Shown piece after piece: positions 15,001 to 24,501 of a DNA stretch of 64,000 nt. The notes below the pieces were generated by a model. That model was not told the origin of the DNA. It did not search any database and saw nothing but the letters and a program-made list of their open reading frames with translations. Position numbers and translations under genes: made by a program. Source of the DNA: Macrostomum hystrix. Its lineage: Eukaryota; Platyhelminthes; Macrostomidae. The DNA lies in assembly GCA_950097015.1 (NCBI GenBank), contig CATNEN010000007.1:310001-374000 (forward strand), in the 5' to 3' direction. How positions within the stretch are numbered: position 1 is the first letter of the stretch; the number at the start of each line of letters is the position of its first letter.

Positions 15001-17831
15001 TAAGGAAATATATACAATAAAGGCATTAAATTCTTTTTAGCCTTTTTAATAAAACAAAATTTTTATGACACTATGATATAAATATTATGATGAAATATGA
15101 AATAAATATTAAATGCCTTGTTCATATTTTCATTTACATAATTAGCTCTCTTAGTGCTATTGTTGAGATTAGCTTCTGGAATGATTATGGCAGAATGGCA
15201 AAATTAACTTGAAATGTTATATAAAAATGTCAATCTGATAAATTTATGCAAACTTGACATACTAGAGGCATATATAGAATGTTACATTTTTTACACAAAA
15301 TTTGTATTTTTGAGTAAAGAACCTAAAGCAATCTCCTAAAATTGAAAGTGGGTATACAGCAATAGCAATACATTTAAAATATTTAAAAGTTAAAGCTTTT
15401 TTATTTTATGATAATTCTGGAAAAATATTACAAAATTCACGCATTACACATCACAATGGCTAGGCACTTTTGATAACAATTAACAACATACTAATTAACT
15501 GACTAAGCAATGTTCTACTTCTGTTCGTTATATTATTTTTTGTTTGAATTTGTGCCACACATGCATTCTGAGTTTGAAAAAGTTGTACTGACGTGGCTTT
15601 GCAGTGACTTCACTTGTCTATGGCAAAATCTGGCAAATATGGGGGAACAGGAAGCACAGAAAGCACAGAATTCTGTACGTAAGATTTTGCAAGACCTTGC
15701 ATTTAAATAAGTATAATTCAAATAATTCAAATAACTATATGGCTGGACGACCTGCAGCCCCATCTGCATTTATGCTGCCAAATGGAATACTGAATGCTGC
15801 GGAGCTGCTGAACCTGACTGTGGACAGTTTTAAGATCCGGGACATGTGTGCGGCTACTGCAGATGTCCAGGCAACCCTGCGCTGGCTTGTTAAGTATGGG
15901 CTGCTCACCAACACGATGCACTGCGGTCGCTGCAACGTCGAGATGCAGGTGCAGTGTCAAGATGGTGACCACTTTATGGATGGGTGTGCCTGGGGCTGCC
16001 GCAACTGCAATGCCCAAGTGTCAGTGCGGAAAGGGTTGTTCTGGGAAGGGTCCCATTGCACCCTGTCCCAGCTGGTTGAGCTGGCCTTTTACTTGGCAAT
16101 TGGACAGCCATTGACCACCATTCGAGAGCAATGTGACCTGTCCCGCCAGACTGCAGTTGACTGGCAGCAATTTCTTCGGGACATTTGCCAACAAAATTTG
16201 CTTGACCATCCCATCCAGCTTGGTGGCCCAGGCATCATTTTCGAGGTTGATGAGTCAAAATTCATGCATCGAAAATATCACTGTGGAGCCCAGAGAGAAG
16301 GCCATTGGGTGCTCGGAATGGTCGAGTGAGGAACTAGTAACTGTATGATGGCCATTGTCAAGGACAGGTCAGCTGCAACATTGATGCCCATTCTGTAGCG
16401 CCACATCCTGCCAAGGACCCACATCTTGACCGATGGCTGGCTTGCATATGCCGGCTTGCAGAACCACGAATTTGTCAACCACAGGCTCCACTTTGTGGAC
16501 CCGGCTGATCTAACGCTCCATACAAATATCATCGAGGGCACCTGGGCCCATGCAAAGGCCAAGCTGTGCCAAATGCATGGCACAAGTGCTGCTCTATTTG
16601 AAAGCCACCTCGAAGAATTCCTATGGCGCCGTCTATACCCCATAGTCCGGATTATGCTGGACTTACGCTGGAAAAAAAATCCAAGATTTTTTGGCACTTA
16701 CGCCAGACTTACGCCAATCAAAAAAAGCTTCCTCTGACTTACGCCACCCAAAAAAGGGTCCCTCACAATTCTTGTTAATCCATGTCTTTTTATCGGCCTC
16801 CTTGCTTGCTGCCCTTTACTTAAACAATAGACAAATAGAATAGAAGATTCACAATTAATGGGTGATTAATTAAATTCAGAAGTTGCAACTGTTTAAAAAT
16901 CTCAAGTTGCAAATTCTGAATAAAGAATCAAAGTAAGCATCTTGAAGCTAAAAAAACTTTTGCTATCCTACATTAGATATTCTGCTATCTCGTTTATACG
17001 AACTGCAATATTATAATGAACTTTGTTTTAATGCTGCTCTTTAACACCATAATTAATGCAAATGTGAAATGTTCTATAGTGATACATTTGATCATGAATG
17101 ATCTCATTTGTGCCAAAATTTACGCCACTTGATTTATGCCATGTATTTACGCCAAGCACTTATGCCAAGGCACATTTTGGCCTATACTTATGCCAAGCAC
17201 TTATGCCAGCCTCCGATCCCAAACCAGATTTATGCCGGAGATCTCTGGCGTAAAAGACATGATCCGGACTATGGTCTATACCCCAAGAATAGCTTCGGTG
17301 CCCTCCTCTACTGGATTAGGCACTATTACCCGGTTTGAGGGAACAAAGACTGATGAACGACAGACTTTTTGTTACCGTTAAACTTGTTATTTGTTGTTAT
17401 ATGTCGTTTGAAAACAAAAAAATTATATAATGAATGGAAGTAGAACATTGCCCAATGTTTATTTATTACTGATCACTTTATGGCAAAGATAACATTATAG
17501 GCCCTATAGACAAGAGAACAATATGATGAAGTTCTCATACTTTTCTAGCTGCATAAAGGAGTTTTTGTAGTGATACAATGAAAAACATTTTTTTATATAA
17601 AAACTTGAAGTAGCTTGTCGACACAAGTATATCTGCTTTGCAAAGCATTATATTTTATAGTTACAAAAGTAAGTAATGTGAAGTAGAATTAAAGCGTTAA
17701 TTGAATTAACGCAAATTATGTAACACAATAGAAATAAAGTAGCAGGAATATATTTAATTTAACTTACCAATACTAAACTGAATTGTGACAGCTTGGTCAC
17801 CTATGCCAGTGCCAATGGAATCTGTCTCCAT
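1..17831 (-). CDS. RNF213: RNF213-like giant AAA+ E3 ubiquitin ligase, 3' end missing
   Basis: Seven exons read on the minus strand: 17831-17768 (ATG), 13936-13534, 13451-12214, 12020-11824, 11636-11577, 10805-8755 and 8603 to beyond base 1, about 4205 codons so far; phases agree at all six junctions. Two AAA+ modules are clear. The first has Walker A GETGCGKT at 4609-4586 (about residue 2670) and Walker B FLDEVN near 4400. The second has Walker A GKPGCSKS at 3637-3614 (about residue 2993) and Walker B VVLIDEIG near 3415, followed by the family hallmark [13 protein letters not shown]. The spacing of about 324 residues is close to that in human RNF213, a cytosolic dynein-like ligase for proteins and lipids. 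The block around 2850-2450 ([24 protein letters not shown]) is also RNF213-like. By proportion, the RING domain should lie just past the left edge. Two compensating single-base indels near 3268 and 3095 interrupt the frame. Confidence 0.9.
10806..11576 (-). other. RNF213-like intron 5, nothing else recognised
   Basis: This AT-rich intron separates the 60-nt exon (11636-11577) from the 2-kb exon (10805-8755). I see no coding exon, mobile element or tandem repeat in it. The acceptor is a good pyrimidine tract ending TTTTCAG next to 10805. Confidence 0.6.
12405..13370 (-). repeat. 30-bp coding minisatellite, about 32 copies (10-aa repeat)
   Basis: A 30-bp unit is repeated head to tail inside exon 3 of the RNF213-like gene. 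Read on the minus strand it encodes SE(P/L)DKSAPAA, a charged and alanine/proline-rich stretch that is probably disordered. Copies differ by a few substitutions only (P/L, A/E, A/V), including at silent sites, so the array looks recently homogenised. Because the period is a multiple of three, the opposite strand is also open for 335 codons by chance. Confidence 0.95.
13937..15506 (-). other. AT-rich part of RNF213-like intron 1, no gene seen
   Basis: These 1.5 kb lie between exon 2 and the Merlin element in the same intron. The sequence is AT-rich with no credible exon on either strand; the 68-codon frame at 14171-14377 has no protein-like character. I see nothing else here. Confidence 0.6.
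15739..17338 (+). pseudogene. ISXO2-like transposase pseudogene, two nonsense codons and one insertion
   Basis: The frame opens with [11 protein letters not shown]. It has an N-terminal zinc-binding region (CGRC and CRNC pairs) and then a DDE-type domain of the IS1595 family: VDESKF near 16250, TDGWLAY near 16430 and [10 protein letters not shown] near 16530 supply the D, D and E-type residues. Two stops in the same frame break it: TGA at 16327-16329 and TAG at 16396-16398, where relatives usually have Arg and Gln, so both look like C-to-T changes. A non-autonomous element then splits the C-terminus at 16641; removing it and one target copy makes LWRRLYP join [17 protein letters not shown] at 17285-17335 in frame. 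The intact protein would have had about 318 residues. It cannot now make active transposase. Confidence 0.88.
16641..17273. mobile_element. 633-bp MITE-like element with 10-bp target site duplication
   Basis: The ends are inverted repeats of 16 bp with one mismatch: CATAGTCCGGATTATG at 16641-16656 and the complement of CATAGTCCGGATCATG at 17258-17273. Direct copies of GTCTATACCC flank it exactly at 16631-16640 and 17274-17283. It interrupts the Merlin transposase in codons for LYP. No protein is encoded. Both ends carry repeated TTACGCCA/TTATGCCA motifs, about a dozen in all. A 10-bp duplication points to Mutator-like elements (9-11 bp), but this is inference. Confidence 0.88.
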
Positions 17832-18480
17832 GGCAAACCCTTGTCGGATTTGACTCCGACGCGAAGGAAAATGAGCTCGTTTATAAGAACCTAATAAAAA
17901 GTCCTTACAGCAGATAAAAAATAACCGAATTAGATGTCAACGACACACACGACCTTGGTCGCTCTATATCAAAGCTGACCGATGTCGAAAATCAAATTGT
18001 AGAATTTTCGCTTTTGAAATAAAAGACATGCTAAGCAGAAAGTATAAGGTTGTAAAAAAAACTTTGTTAGAATAAACAAATTTTCTTTGCTTACTAGTTA
18101 ACTGTTTCTTTTCAGGCGTGCTATAATTATTTTGTTCTTTTGCACCAGCCTTATTGTACCGGTGTTAAAATACAAAATTTAATTTGTATTTTTCAATTTG
18201 TTCCATAACAAAATTTCTAGTAGGCGGTGTATCAAACCACCTAGTAGAAAGAGACGAAAACCATGCTTTGCACTCTTACTCGCGATCCTATACAAAAGTA
18301 CCTCTCTGGTCTGCAGCGCAATGTGTGCGTTCGCGTCCATGACCAGAGGATCAATTAGTTTTACCCGACTGGAGGAGGCCTCCCTCGAAAAAACGGCCTA
18401 TATCCAGTGTCTGCTGAAATCGAGGAGTTACTTGAGGTCTGCAGAATGTCGGGCTGTTACTGTTTTTTTTCATTTGCTGC
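17832..18480 (-). promoter_or_regulatory. Upstream region of the RNF213-like gene, no clear element
   Basis: This 650-bp stretch lies 5' of the first ATG of the RNF213-like gene and before the LINE remnant. A pyrimidine-rich TTTTTATTAG lies roughly 60 nt upstream of the ATG and could be a 3' splice site for a leader exon. I recognise no TATA box or named motif. The 100-codon plus-strand frame at 18198-18500 has no protein-like features. Confidence 0.35.
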
Positions 18481-19021
18481 TATTGTTTTTTATGTGGTGA
18501 GCATCTCTTGCTACTAGAGGGGATCGGGGGTCACCTGCAGCCGATGGCCCTGGAGAAGCGCCACCACTGCACGTCGGCACGAGTGAAATTATACAATCCA
18601 GACGTGATGCCGTGCAGTGGTGTAGCCTGGGTTCAAGAGTCAAGGGGGTCATGACTCCCCAGAAGCCAGTTTTTTAGGGCTGTGCTGCTGCACTGTGGGC
18701 ATTGGGTGTGGCATAGGCCATGGACCGTCGCCTATGACCCCCCGGACGAAGATTCTGCACGGCTACGCCACATCTGATGCCGTGGGTACGGCGCAAAGGG
18801 CCTATGGCCGGGCAGTTCAGGAGGTGAAACTGCAGATCCACCATCTCATAAGAGTGGGCAGGTGACACGTACCGGCCGCAATCCCAAGTTTTTAATGCTG
18901 CCAGTCGTACACTCACGCCTTCCACCTGCTCCAATACCAGGCCCAGTACCTTGCTGCTGTTCTTCATTCCAGCCAGTTCAGCGCAAGCCTGGTCGGCAAA
19001 TGGCACGCAAGTCGAGGAGTC
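18480..19021 (-). mobile_element. 3' part of a non-LTR retrotransposon, split by the CACTA-like element
   Basis: The minus-strand frame (best seen at 19006-18674) ends with a Cys/His block (DCGRYVS, DLQFHLLNCPAIGPLRRT) of the kind found after the reverse transcriptase in jockey/R1-like elements. It stops abruptly at 19021, where a DNA transposon begins. The matching reverse-transcriptase part lies at 24502-25640 on the same strand and in the right order, so the two pieces were one LINE copy. It is degenerate and not functional. Confidence 0.65.
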
Positions 19022-19739
19022 CGCCCTAGTCCATGCTAACGTTAGGACTAACGTTTGCTTCTCGTTATTTATAAGATTTTTATGTAACGTTAATGCGGTA
19101 ACTAAAAATTAACAATAATTCCAAACTGTAAAATCAATTTTTAGTCTAATAACTTAATAGATAATAATTTAGTTATTATTTTAATTTGGAGATTTAGGCA
19201 GAAATAAAAAAAGTTGCAAAAGAAATATGAATTTTCTTATAATACAAAAATCAAGATGGCCGTCAATGAAATTTTAAATTAAATCCTTATTGAACTAGCG
19301 GAATATTCTATTATATTCTATAATCTAGATATTCAGCTACAAAAACTAAAAATATAGACAGATAGTTTAAGAAAAATGTTTATGTTATCGTTATTTGTAA
19401 ATGTAAATGTTATTTTATAACATAATTTTATAAAATGTTATTTTTGTTTTAGGCAATGAAATAAAATCTGTTGAAATAATTATTTTGTCTAAATAACTGT
19501 TTGCCCTATTGTAGCCAGTGTCTATATAGTATGTTAATATCTATTATGTTAGTATTATTTTCTATCTATTATTTATATCTAAAGCAACTTTTTATATGTA
19601 GCTTATTCATATTACTAAATAAATTTAACTTAGGCCTAACAGTTGGCACCTTAGTACAATCATCATAATATTTTTTCAATGTGATAGACATTGTAAGATT
19701 GATTTAAAACAATTGACTAATTTTGAATTCCAGATGTAA

Positions 19740-21797
19740 ATGAACCAAAGGCAACTAAAGCGAAGTATTAATGAAATTGAAGCTAAAATAAAAGACCAAG
19801 AGAAACATATAGAAAATTCATTGTCTCAACAAATTTACTATTTATACCCACTTCAAGATGAATCATCTAGTGGCATTTGTTTGTCAGATATTGATATTGA
19901 CATTGACAAGATTTTGAGCAACTTTGTCTTAGAAGAGTTTTCTAATAATGGTCTTCACCTTATTGAGGTGGAAGATACTTCTGATGTTGACCATTTTGAA
20001 CATGAAGACACATTGCTACAACATTTTGTAGACATTACAAAAGAATTTTTATCAGACTTATCAGAAAGGTCAGAGTCTTATGACAAAGTCCAAAGTAGCT
20101 TCAAAGATGACTTGGCTGCATGGGTTGTTGAAGCCAAAGTGAGTCAAGTACATATTACGTCTTTACTGCATCTACATGCTAAACATTTTCCAAATTTGGA
20201 TCTTCCATTGACAGCATCAACATTGTTGGCTCATAGCACTAATGCAAAGTCATATTACTGTTCTAAAGATATCTATTATGTTGGTGTACAGTCTGCAATT
20301 GAATCTATAATAGATAATTCTTTATCAAGCATACATACCAAATCTAATCAGTTGACTCTATTCCTAAATATTGATGGAATCAGTTTTTTCAAAAGTTCTG
20401 GCTACCAGTGCTGGCCTATTCTTGGTTTTGTTCCTGAATTACAATCTGAACCTTTTGTCATCCAGTTCTATTATTCAAGAGATAAGCCAAATCCCAAACA
20501 ACTGTGTTCTGAACTGATTAAAGAATTGAATCATCTAATTTCAAGTGGATTTGATTATTGTGGTCATCATTATGCAATTTTAACAAAGGCAATAATTTGT
20601 GATGCACCAGCTAGGTGCTTATTGAAGTGCACTAAGTATCCAACTGGTTATCATAGTTGTGACAAATGTAAAGTAGAAGGTACTCGATGTGAGGAAAGAA
20701 GTTGCATTGTCTTTGATGAAGTTAATGCTGATCTACGAACTGATCTTGAATTTCGACTGCAAATTGATGAGGATCACCATAATGAAGCCAATGGATTATC
20801 ACCATTTCTTGAATTAAATTCAATTGACATGGTTGCATCATTTCCACTTGATGTTCTTCATGTGGCATATCTTGGTGTTATGAGAAGGATGATGTATTTC
20901 TGGATAAAAGAGGGCCCATACAAGGTCCGAATGCCAAGTCAGGCTATTAAGACTTTATCTGCCAATTTAGTTTCATTAAAATCACATGTCCCATCAGAAT
21001 TTTGCCGAAAGCCACGAGGGCTTAATGAGCTTTGCTATTGGAAAGGAGCTGAATTCCGATCATTTATTCTCTATTATGGAATCATTGTTTTAAATGATGC
21101 TAGTATTCCAAAGGACATTTATCCTCATTTTCTATACTTTCACATTGCAATGCATCTTCTTTGTGGTAAATCTGCAATGCTAAGTGTAAATGTTGTTGCT
21201 GCAACCAATCTGCTAAAAGAATTTGTTACAAAGTCATCTGGATTGTATGGACGTGGATTTGTCTCAAACATAGTTCATTCTCTGATTCATTTGCCAAATG
21301 ACTGTGAAAAATTTGGTGCAGTAGATGCATTTTCTGCTTTTCGATTTGAAAGTTTTTTGCAGATTCTAAAGAACAGACTATGCAGTGGTAATCAAGTGAT
21401 TGCTCAACTGAGAAATCGGACTGGTGAATATTTGATGACAAAAAGGTCCAGGGCTGAGCTTGCCGTACCATCTCACAAGAGTACAATAAGAGTTAACAGC
21501 AGAGATTGTTTTATTATCACAAGGACTCTTCAAGTCTGTCTTGTTACTGAAGTTTTGCCTGCTAAGTTCAAGGTGATGGAATTTACACAGAAAGAAGATT
21601 TTTATTCCTATCCAATAAAAAGTTCAGCTGTAGGAATATTTTTTGTCAAAGATGGCTGTTTTGGAGCACCATTCGATGTCACTGATGATTGCATATTGGA
21701 CAAGGCTTGCGGTTTTCCTGTAAAGAAAGGATATGTTATCATTCCTCTTCGCCTTGACTTTCCAGATTCACATGGAGAAAAATTGGCTTGTTGTTAG
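19740..21797 (+). CDS. CACTA/tnp2-like transposase, 685 aa
   Basis: A single uninterrupted frame starts at ATG 19740, just after a splice-acceptor-like TTCCAG, so a leader exon is possible. It resembles the widespread invertebrate transposases related to plant tnp2. Motifs in order: NIDGISFFKSSGYQCWPI (about 200-220, first acidic residue), CDAPARCLLKC (about 285, second acidic residue), a Cys-rich insert CDKC...CEERSC, FPLDVLHVAYLGVMRRM, WKGAEFRSFILYYG and GFVSNIVHSLIHL...DAFSAFRFE. The N-terminal 100 residues are acidic and not recognised. No frameshift or stop interrupts it. The last codons overlap the start of the downstream DUF4806 gene in another frame. Its likely role is cutting and joining the transposon ends. 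Confidence 0.85.
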   Translation: MNQRQLKRSINEIEAKIKDQEKHIENSLSQQIYYLYPLQDESSSGICLSDIDIDIDKILSNFVLEEFSNNGLHLIEVEDTSDVDHFEHEDTLLQHFVDITKEFLSDLSERSESYDKVQSSFKDDLAAWVVEAKVSQVHITSLLHLHAKHFPNLDLPLTASTLLAHSTNAKSYYCSKDIYYVGVQSAIESIIDNSLSSIHTKSNQLTLFLNIDGISFFKSSGYQCWPILGFVPELQSEPFVIQFYYSRDKPNPKQLCSELIKELNHLISSGFDYCGHHYAILTKAIICDAPARCLLKCTKYPTGYHSCDKCKVEGTRCEERSCIVFDEVNADLRTDLEFRLQIDEDHHNEANGLSPFLELNSIDMVASFPLDVLHVAYLGVMRRMMYFWIKEGPYKVRMPSQAIKTLSANLVSLKSHVPSEFCRKPRGLNELCYWKGAEFRSFILYYGIIVLNDASIPKDIYPHFLYFHIAMHLLCGKSAMLSVNVVAATNLLKEFVTKSSGLYGRGFVSNIVHSLIHLPNDCEKFGAVDAFSAFRFESFLQILKNRLCSGNQVIAQLRNRTGEYLMTKRSRAELAVPSHKSTIRVNSRDCFIITRTLQVCLVTEVLPAKFKVMEFTQKEDFYSYPIKSSAVGIFFVKDGCFGAPFDVTDDCILDKACGFPVKKGYVIIPLRLDFPDSHGEKLACC

Positions 21798-23388
21798 CTT
21801 TGCTGAAGGAACCATTGCTGTAATTCCTAGCACCTGGCTTGATTCCAATTCTAACACAGTTTACTTCCCACCTGCCAGTGATGACCATCGGAAAATGTAT
21901 TCTAAGAGCCCAATGGCTAACTGGGACGAATATCATGAATTCAAAATCGTATTTCGAAGTAGTAAGTGTAACTTTGCTTTTATTTTCAAGAAACAATTTT
22001 TTAGCTATCGTTTAAAGTGTTTAAACAATTCGTTTAACTTCAGATGAATATGCGACTGCTGTCGATAAGGAAAAGAAGTACCAATTTTCAAGTCTCTCTT
22101 GCAGCGACTCAGATCATGAATTGGCTAGGAAAAGAAGACGTCCTGAAGGTATGTTTTCAGGTGGATATACTATAATGCATTTTTCCTAATGTATTGACTT
22201 GAAATTATTTTCCCGTGCTTATCAAATGCAGAATCCAGGTTAATCGACAAACATCCTGCGAATAAAAGAAGCAGTGACACGAGCATCTCAAGATATGAAC
22301 AGACTAGTGATGACGATGATCCAGTGCCGCCACCTCTTTATGTAAGAGTAATGACCGCTTACAATCAGAGTCTGCCACTGGGATCTGCAGCTGCCACTTT
22401 CATGGACGCGACTACGACACCCAAGTCGGCTGCTGCGGTGACGCCTAGCAACGTTGCGACAACCGTGGCTGCTGCGGGGGTGACGCCTAGCAACGTTGCG
22501 ACAACCGTGGCTGCTGCGGGGTTGACGCCTAGCAACGTTGCGACAACCGTGGCTGCTGCGGGGTTGACGCCTAGCAACGTTGCGACAACCGTGGCTGCTG
22601 CGGGGTTGACGCCTAGCAACGTTGCGACAACCGTGGCTGCTGCGGGGGTGACGCCTAGCAACGTTGCGACAACCGTGGCTGCTGCGGGGGTGACGCCTAG
22701 CAACGTTGCAACAACCGTGGCTACTGCTTCAACTCAACCGAAGCTCTTAGACTCTCTAGACGTGACATTAACGCCAAGAGGTGCAAGCGCCAGAAATTCC
22801 GCAGCCAGGAATGCTGATTTCGGCATCAGCAATGAGGCCTTTGAATCTATTGCCACTGAGCTATTGGCAGAACGTGGAGCAAACAGAGACGCAACAACTG
22901 GTCCTAGTCACCTCCGTCTTCTTTGTGCGACGTTTGTCTTGGTTAGAGAAAACAATCAAATGCTTCGCAATCTCATTTCAAAACAGCAGATAAGTTCTGC
23001 AAACGTGCTTCAGCAACTTCCTTGCCATTTACCAATTGGAACAATTGGTGATCTAAAATTGTTCGAAGAGCACCTAAATGAAAATGAAAATGTCGTTCTG
23101 AATTCAATCGGTCGGATCGGTGGTTCAGATGTGCGATCTGCCACGTACATGGCATGTAAGACAACCATTTCAGTCAATGTGGCAAAGGTTCTGAATTGGG
23201 CTGGGACAAATCGGGCTTCGGAAAAAGCTTCACTAAGAGATGAATTTCCAAAAACCTTTGACTACATTCTCAAACTGACTCGTTTAAGTCAACCTGATGC
23301 GAGTCGAGAAGCTGTTATCGATGCAGTTCAGCGTTGGTTGAAAAAAGCCCCGTTCGCAAAAAAAGACAGTGCTAATGCCGCAGAGTAG
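21772..23388 (+). CDS. Spliced DUF4806-type accessory protein of the transposon, 483 aa
   Basis: Three exons: 21772-21961, 22044-22148 and 22232-23388, with donors GTAAGT and GTATGT, CAG acceptors and agreeing phases. The N-terminus (WLVVSFAEGTIAVIPSTWL, then FPPASD and NWDEYHEFK) is the usual start of DUF4806-containing proteins, followed by a basic KRRRP segment. Exon 3 has a seven-copy 14-aa repeat and then the DUF4806-like C-terminus (PIGTIGDLKLFEEHL, SIGRIGG, VAKVLNWAGTN, VQRWLKKAPF). The function of this domain is not known to me; pairing with a transposase suggests a DNA-binding or regulatory role. The ATG at 21772 overlaps the transposase end, and a TTTCCAG just before it suggests separate splicing of this transcript. 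Confidence 0.75.
22436..22730 (+). repeat. 42-bp coding minisatellite, 7 copies (14-aa repeat)
   Basis: Seven head-to-tail copies encode TPSNVATTVAAAG(V/L), a low-complexity linker between the basic segment and the DUF4806 domain. The copies are nearly identical at the DNA level, which implies recent expansion. The reverse strand is also open across it as a by-product of the multiple-of-three period. Confidence 0.93.
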
Positions 23389-23389
23389 G

Positions 23390-24310
23390 CCCAATTTTTT
23401 CCTTAAACATAGTTGACTTAATTATCATGCTTTGATTTTTATGCCATCAACATCCTAATAATTTTTTCTGTATTTTTTGTTCCAGTTCTATTCGCTTTTT
23501 CATTTATTTGCTCACATTTTTTCTGGGGTCGTTACTTCCCACAATGACAGCGCAACCAAGACCGAATTTAGGGGGCGCCGCCCCGAAATGCTAACCAAAC
23601 CACTGTCCTTGTTACATAAGGGCCCTCATACTTGTCGCCCCTAATAATATTTGAGAGCCTTATACTTAACGCCCCCTTTTTGCGGCACAACGACGCCCAT
23701 TAGTTTGCCATCTTTTGTATTACTTGATGTAGGTCTTTTATGTGTTATGTGTCGAGAAAATAAGAATAAAAAACTGAGCTTATGTATTGTTGTATGTATT
23801 AAATGTATAGTTGGCCAGGAGGAACGAGGAGATAAGAGGTGGCTGGCCCCGCAGCCAATCAGAAAAATAAGAGAGAATGCGAGGAGACAGCCATATGGAG
23901 AAGTAAGCTGACAGAGGGACAAGAGTGCAGGTAAACTCAACAAAGATGAGAGGCGGTGAATTCAAGGAAAGATTGATAGTCGCAACACCCAAAAAATGGA
24001 GACATTTTTACATTCGAGTAAAACTGGGAAGTAGATTCGAGTGGCGGTGGGTTGAGGAAACTTACACTGTTTCTATTAGAAGTATTTTTTTATTACCGTA
24101 TCTATTTAAATAGCTAAATATATTGCAATGTTTAAAGTAATTGTCACACTTTATTGGACAACTTAGTGGAATTACACATTTGAAAATATTTATTTGGTCA
24201 GTTTAATTGCATGATTTTGGTTCACTGTCTTATTCTTGCTCCAATTAATACTTTTGTTGCATTGGCAACGGTGCGTTATGAAAAATATATAGTATAAAAT
24301 CAGCACGGAA
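23390..24310. other. 3' non-coding part of the CACTA-like element
   Basis: Between the DUF4806 stop codon and the subterminal repeats I see no gene. A short GC-rich patch near 23568-23585 (GGGGGCGCCGCCCC) can form a hairpin. The frames at 23641-23992 on both strands are short and lack any domain. Confidence 0.5.
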
Positions 24311-24317
24311 AAAACCG

Positions 24318-24482
24318 TTAGGTTATAGTCAGTTATTGTGGAATAAAGTAACGTTAAAATTCTAACGGAAAACTAACATTAGTCTAACGACCGAACTAAC
24401 GGAAAGACTAACGTTAAAGTCTAACGTAAACCTAACGGAAATTCGTTCGTCCTGTAACGTTTTTCTAACGTGCTTCTAACGT
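24318..24482. repeat. Subterminal CTAACG repeats of the CACTA-like element
   Basis: About a dozen copies of CTAACG or CGTTAG-type hexamers occur in 165 bp at the right end, and a few (CTAACGTTAG) at 19036-19060 at the left end. They are in mixed orientation and irregularly spaced, unlike the strict minisatellites elsewhere. They are probably protein-binding sites of the transposon. Confidence 0.7.
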
Positions 24483-24501
24483 CAGACCTTGGACTAGGGC
24501 G

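Larger units (their letters stand above)
15507..17451 (+). mobile_element. Merlin (IS1595/ISXO2-type) DNA transposon, inactive, in an intron
   Basis: The terminal inverted repeats match: the left end beginning GCAATGTTCTACTTC at 15507 is the reverse complement of the right end finishing at 17451, and similarity continues for about 30 bp with a few differences. Between them lies an ISXO2-like transposase on the plus strand, opposite to the host RNF213-like gene. Without the 633-bp secondary insertion (16641-17273) and one 10-bp target copy the element would be about 1.3 kb, a usual Merlin size. I could not find the expected 8-9 bp target duplication outside the ends, so the exact termini may differ by a few bases. 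Confidence 0.8.
19024..24499 (+). mobile_element. 5.5-kb CACTA/EnSpm-like DNA transposon nested in a LINE
   Basis: The ends are inverted copies of CCCTAGTCCA (19024-19033 and complement at 24490-24499), flanked by CG on both sides, so the target duplication may be a 2-bp CG. Base composition changes sharply at both ends, from GC-rich LINE to AT-rich element. Subterminal copies of CTAACG or its complement are dense near the right end and present near the left, like transposase-binding repeats of CACTA elements. It encodes a tnp2-like transposase and a DUF4806-type protein in the same orientation. Both frames look intact, so it may be young. The family assignment rests on protein resemblance and could be wrong at superfamily level. 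Confidence 0.78.

Noticed and set aside
15604-15738. Upstream extension of the Merlin transposase frame
   Set aside because: The 45 codons before MAGRPAAP are low-complexity and asparagine-rich and not family-like; 15739 is the better start.
18198-18500. 100-codon plus-strand frame upstream of the LINE remnant
   Set aside because: No domain, no repeat relation and no splice context; composition like the surrounding non-coding DNA.
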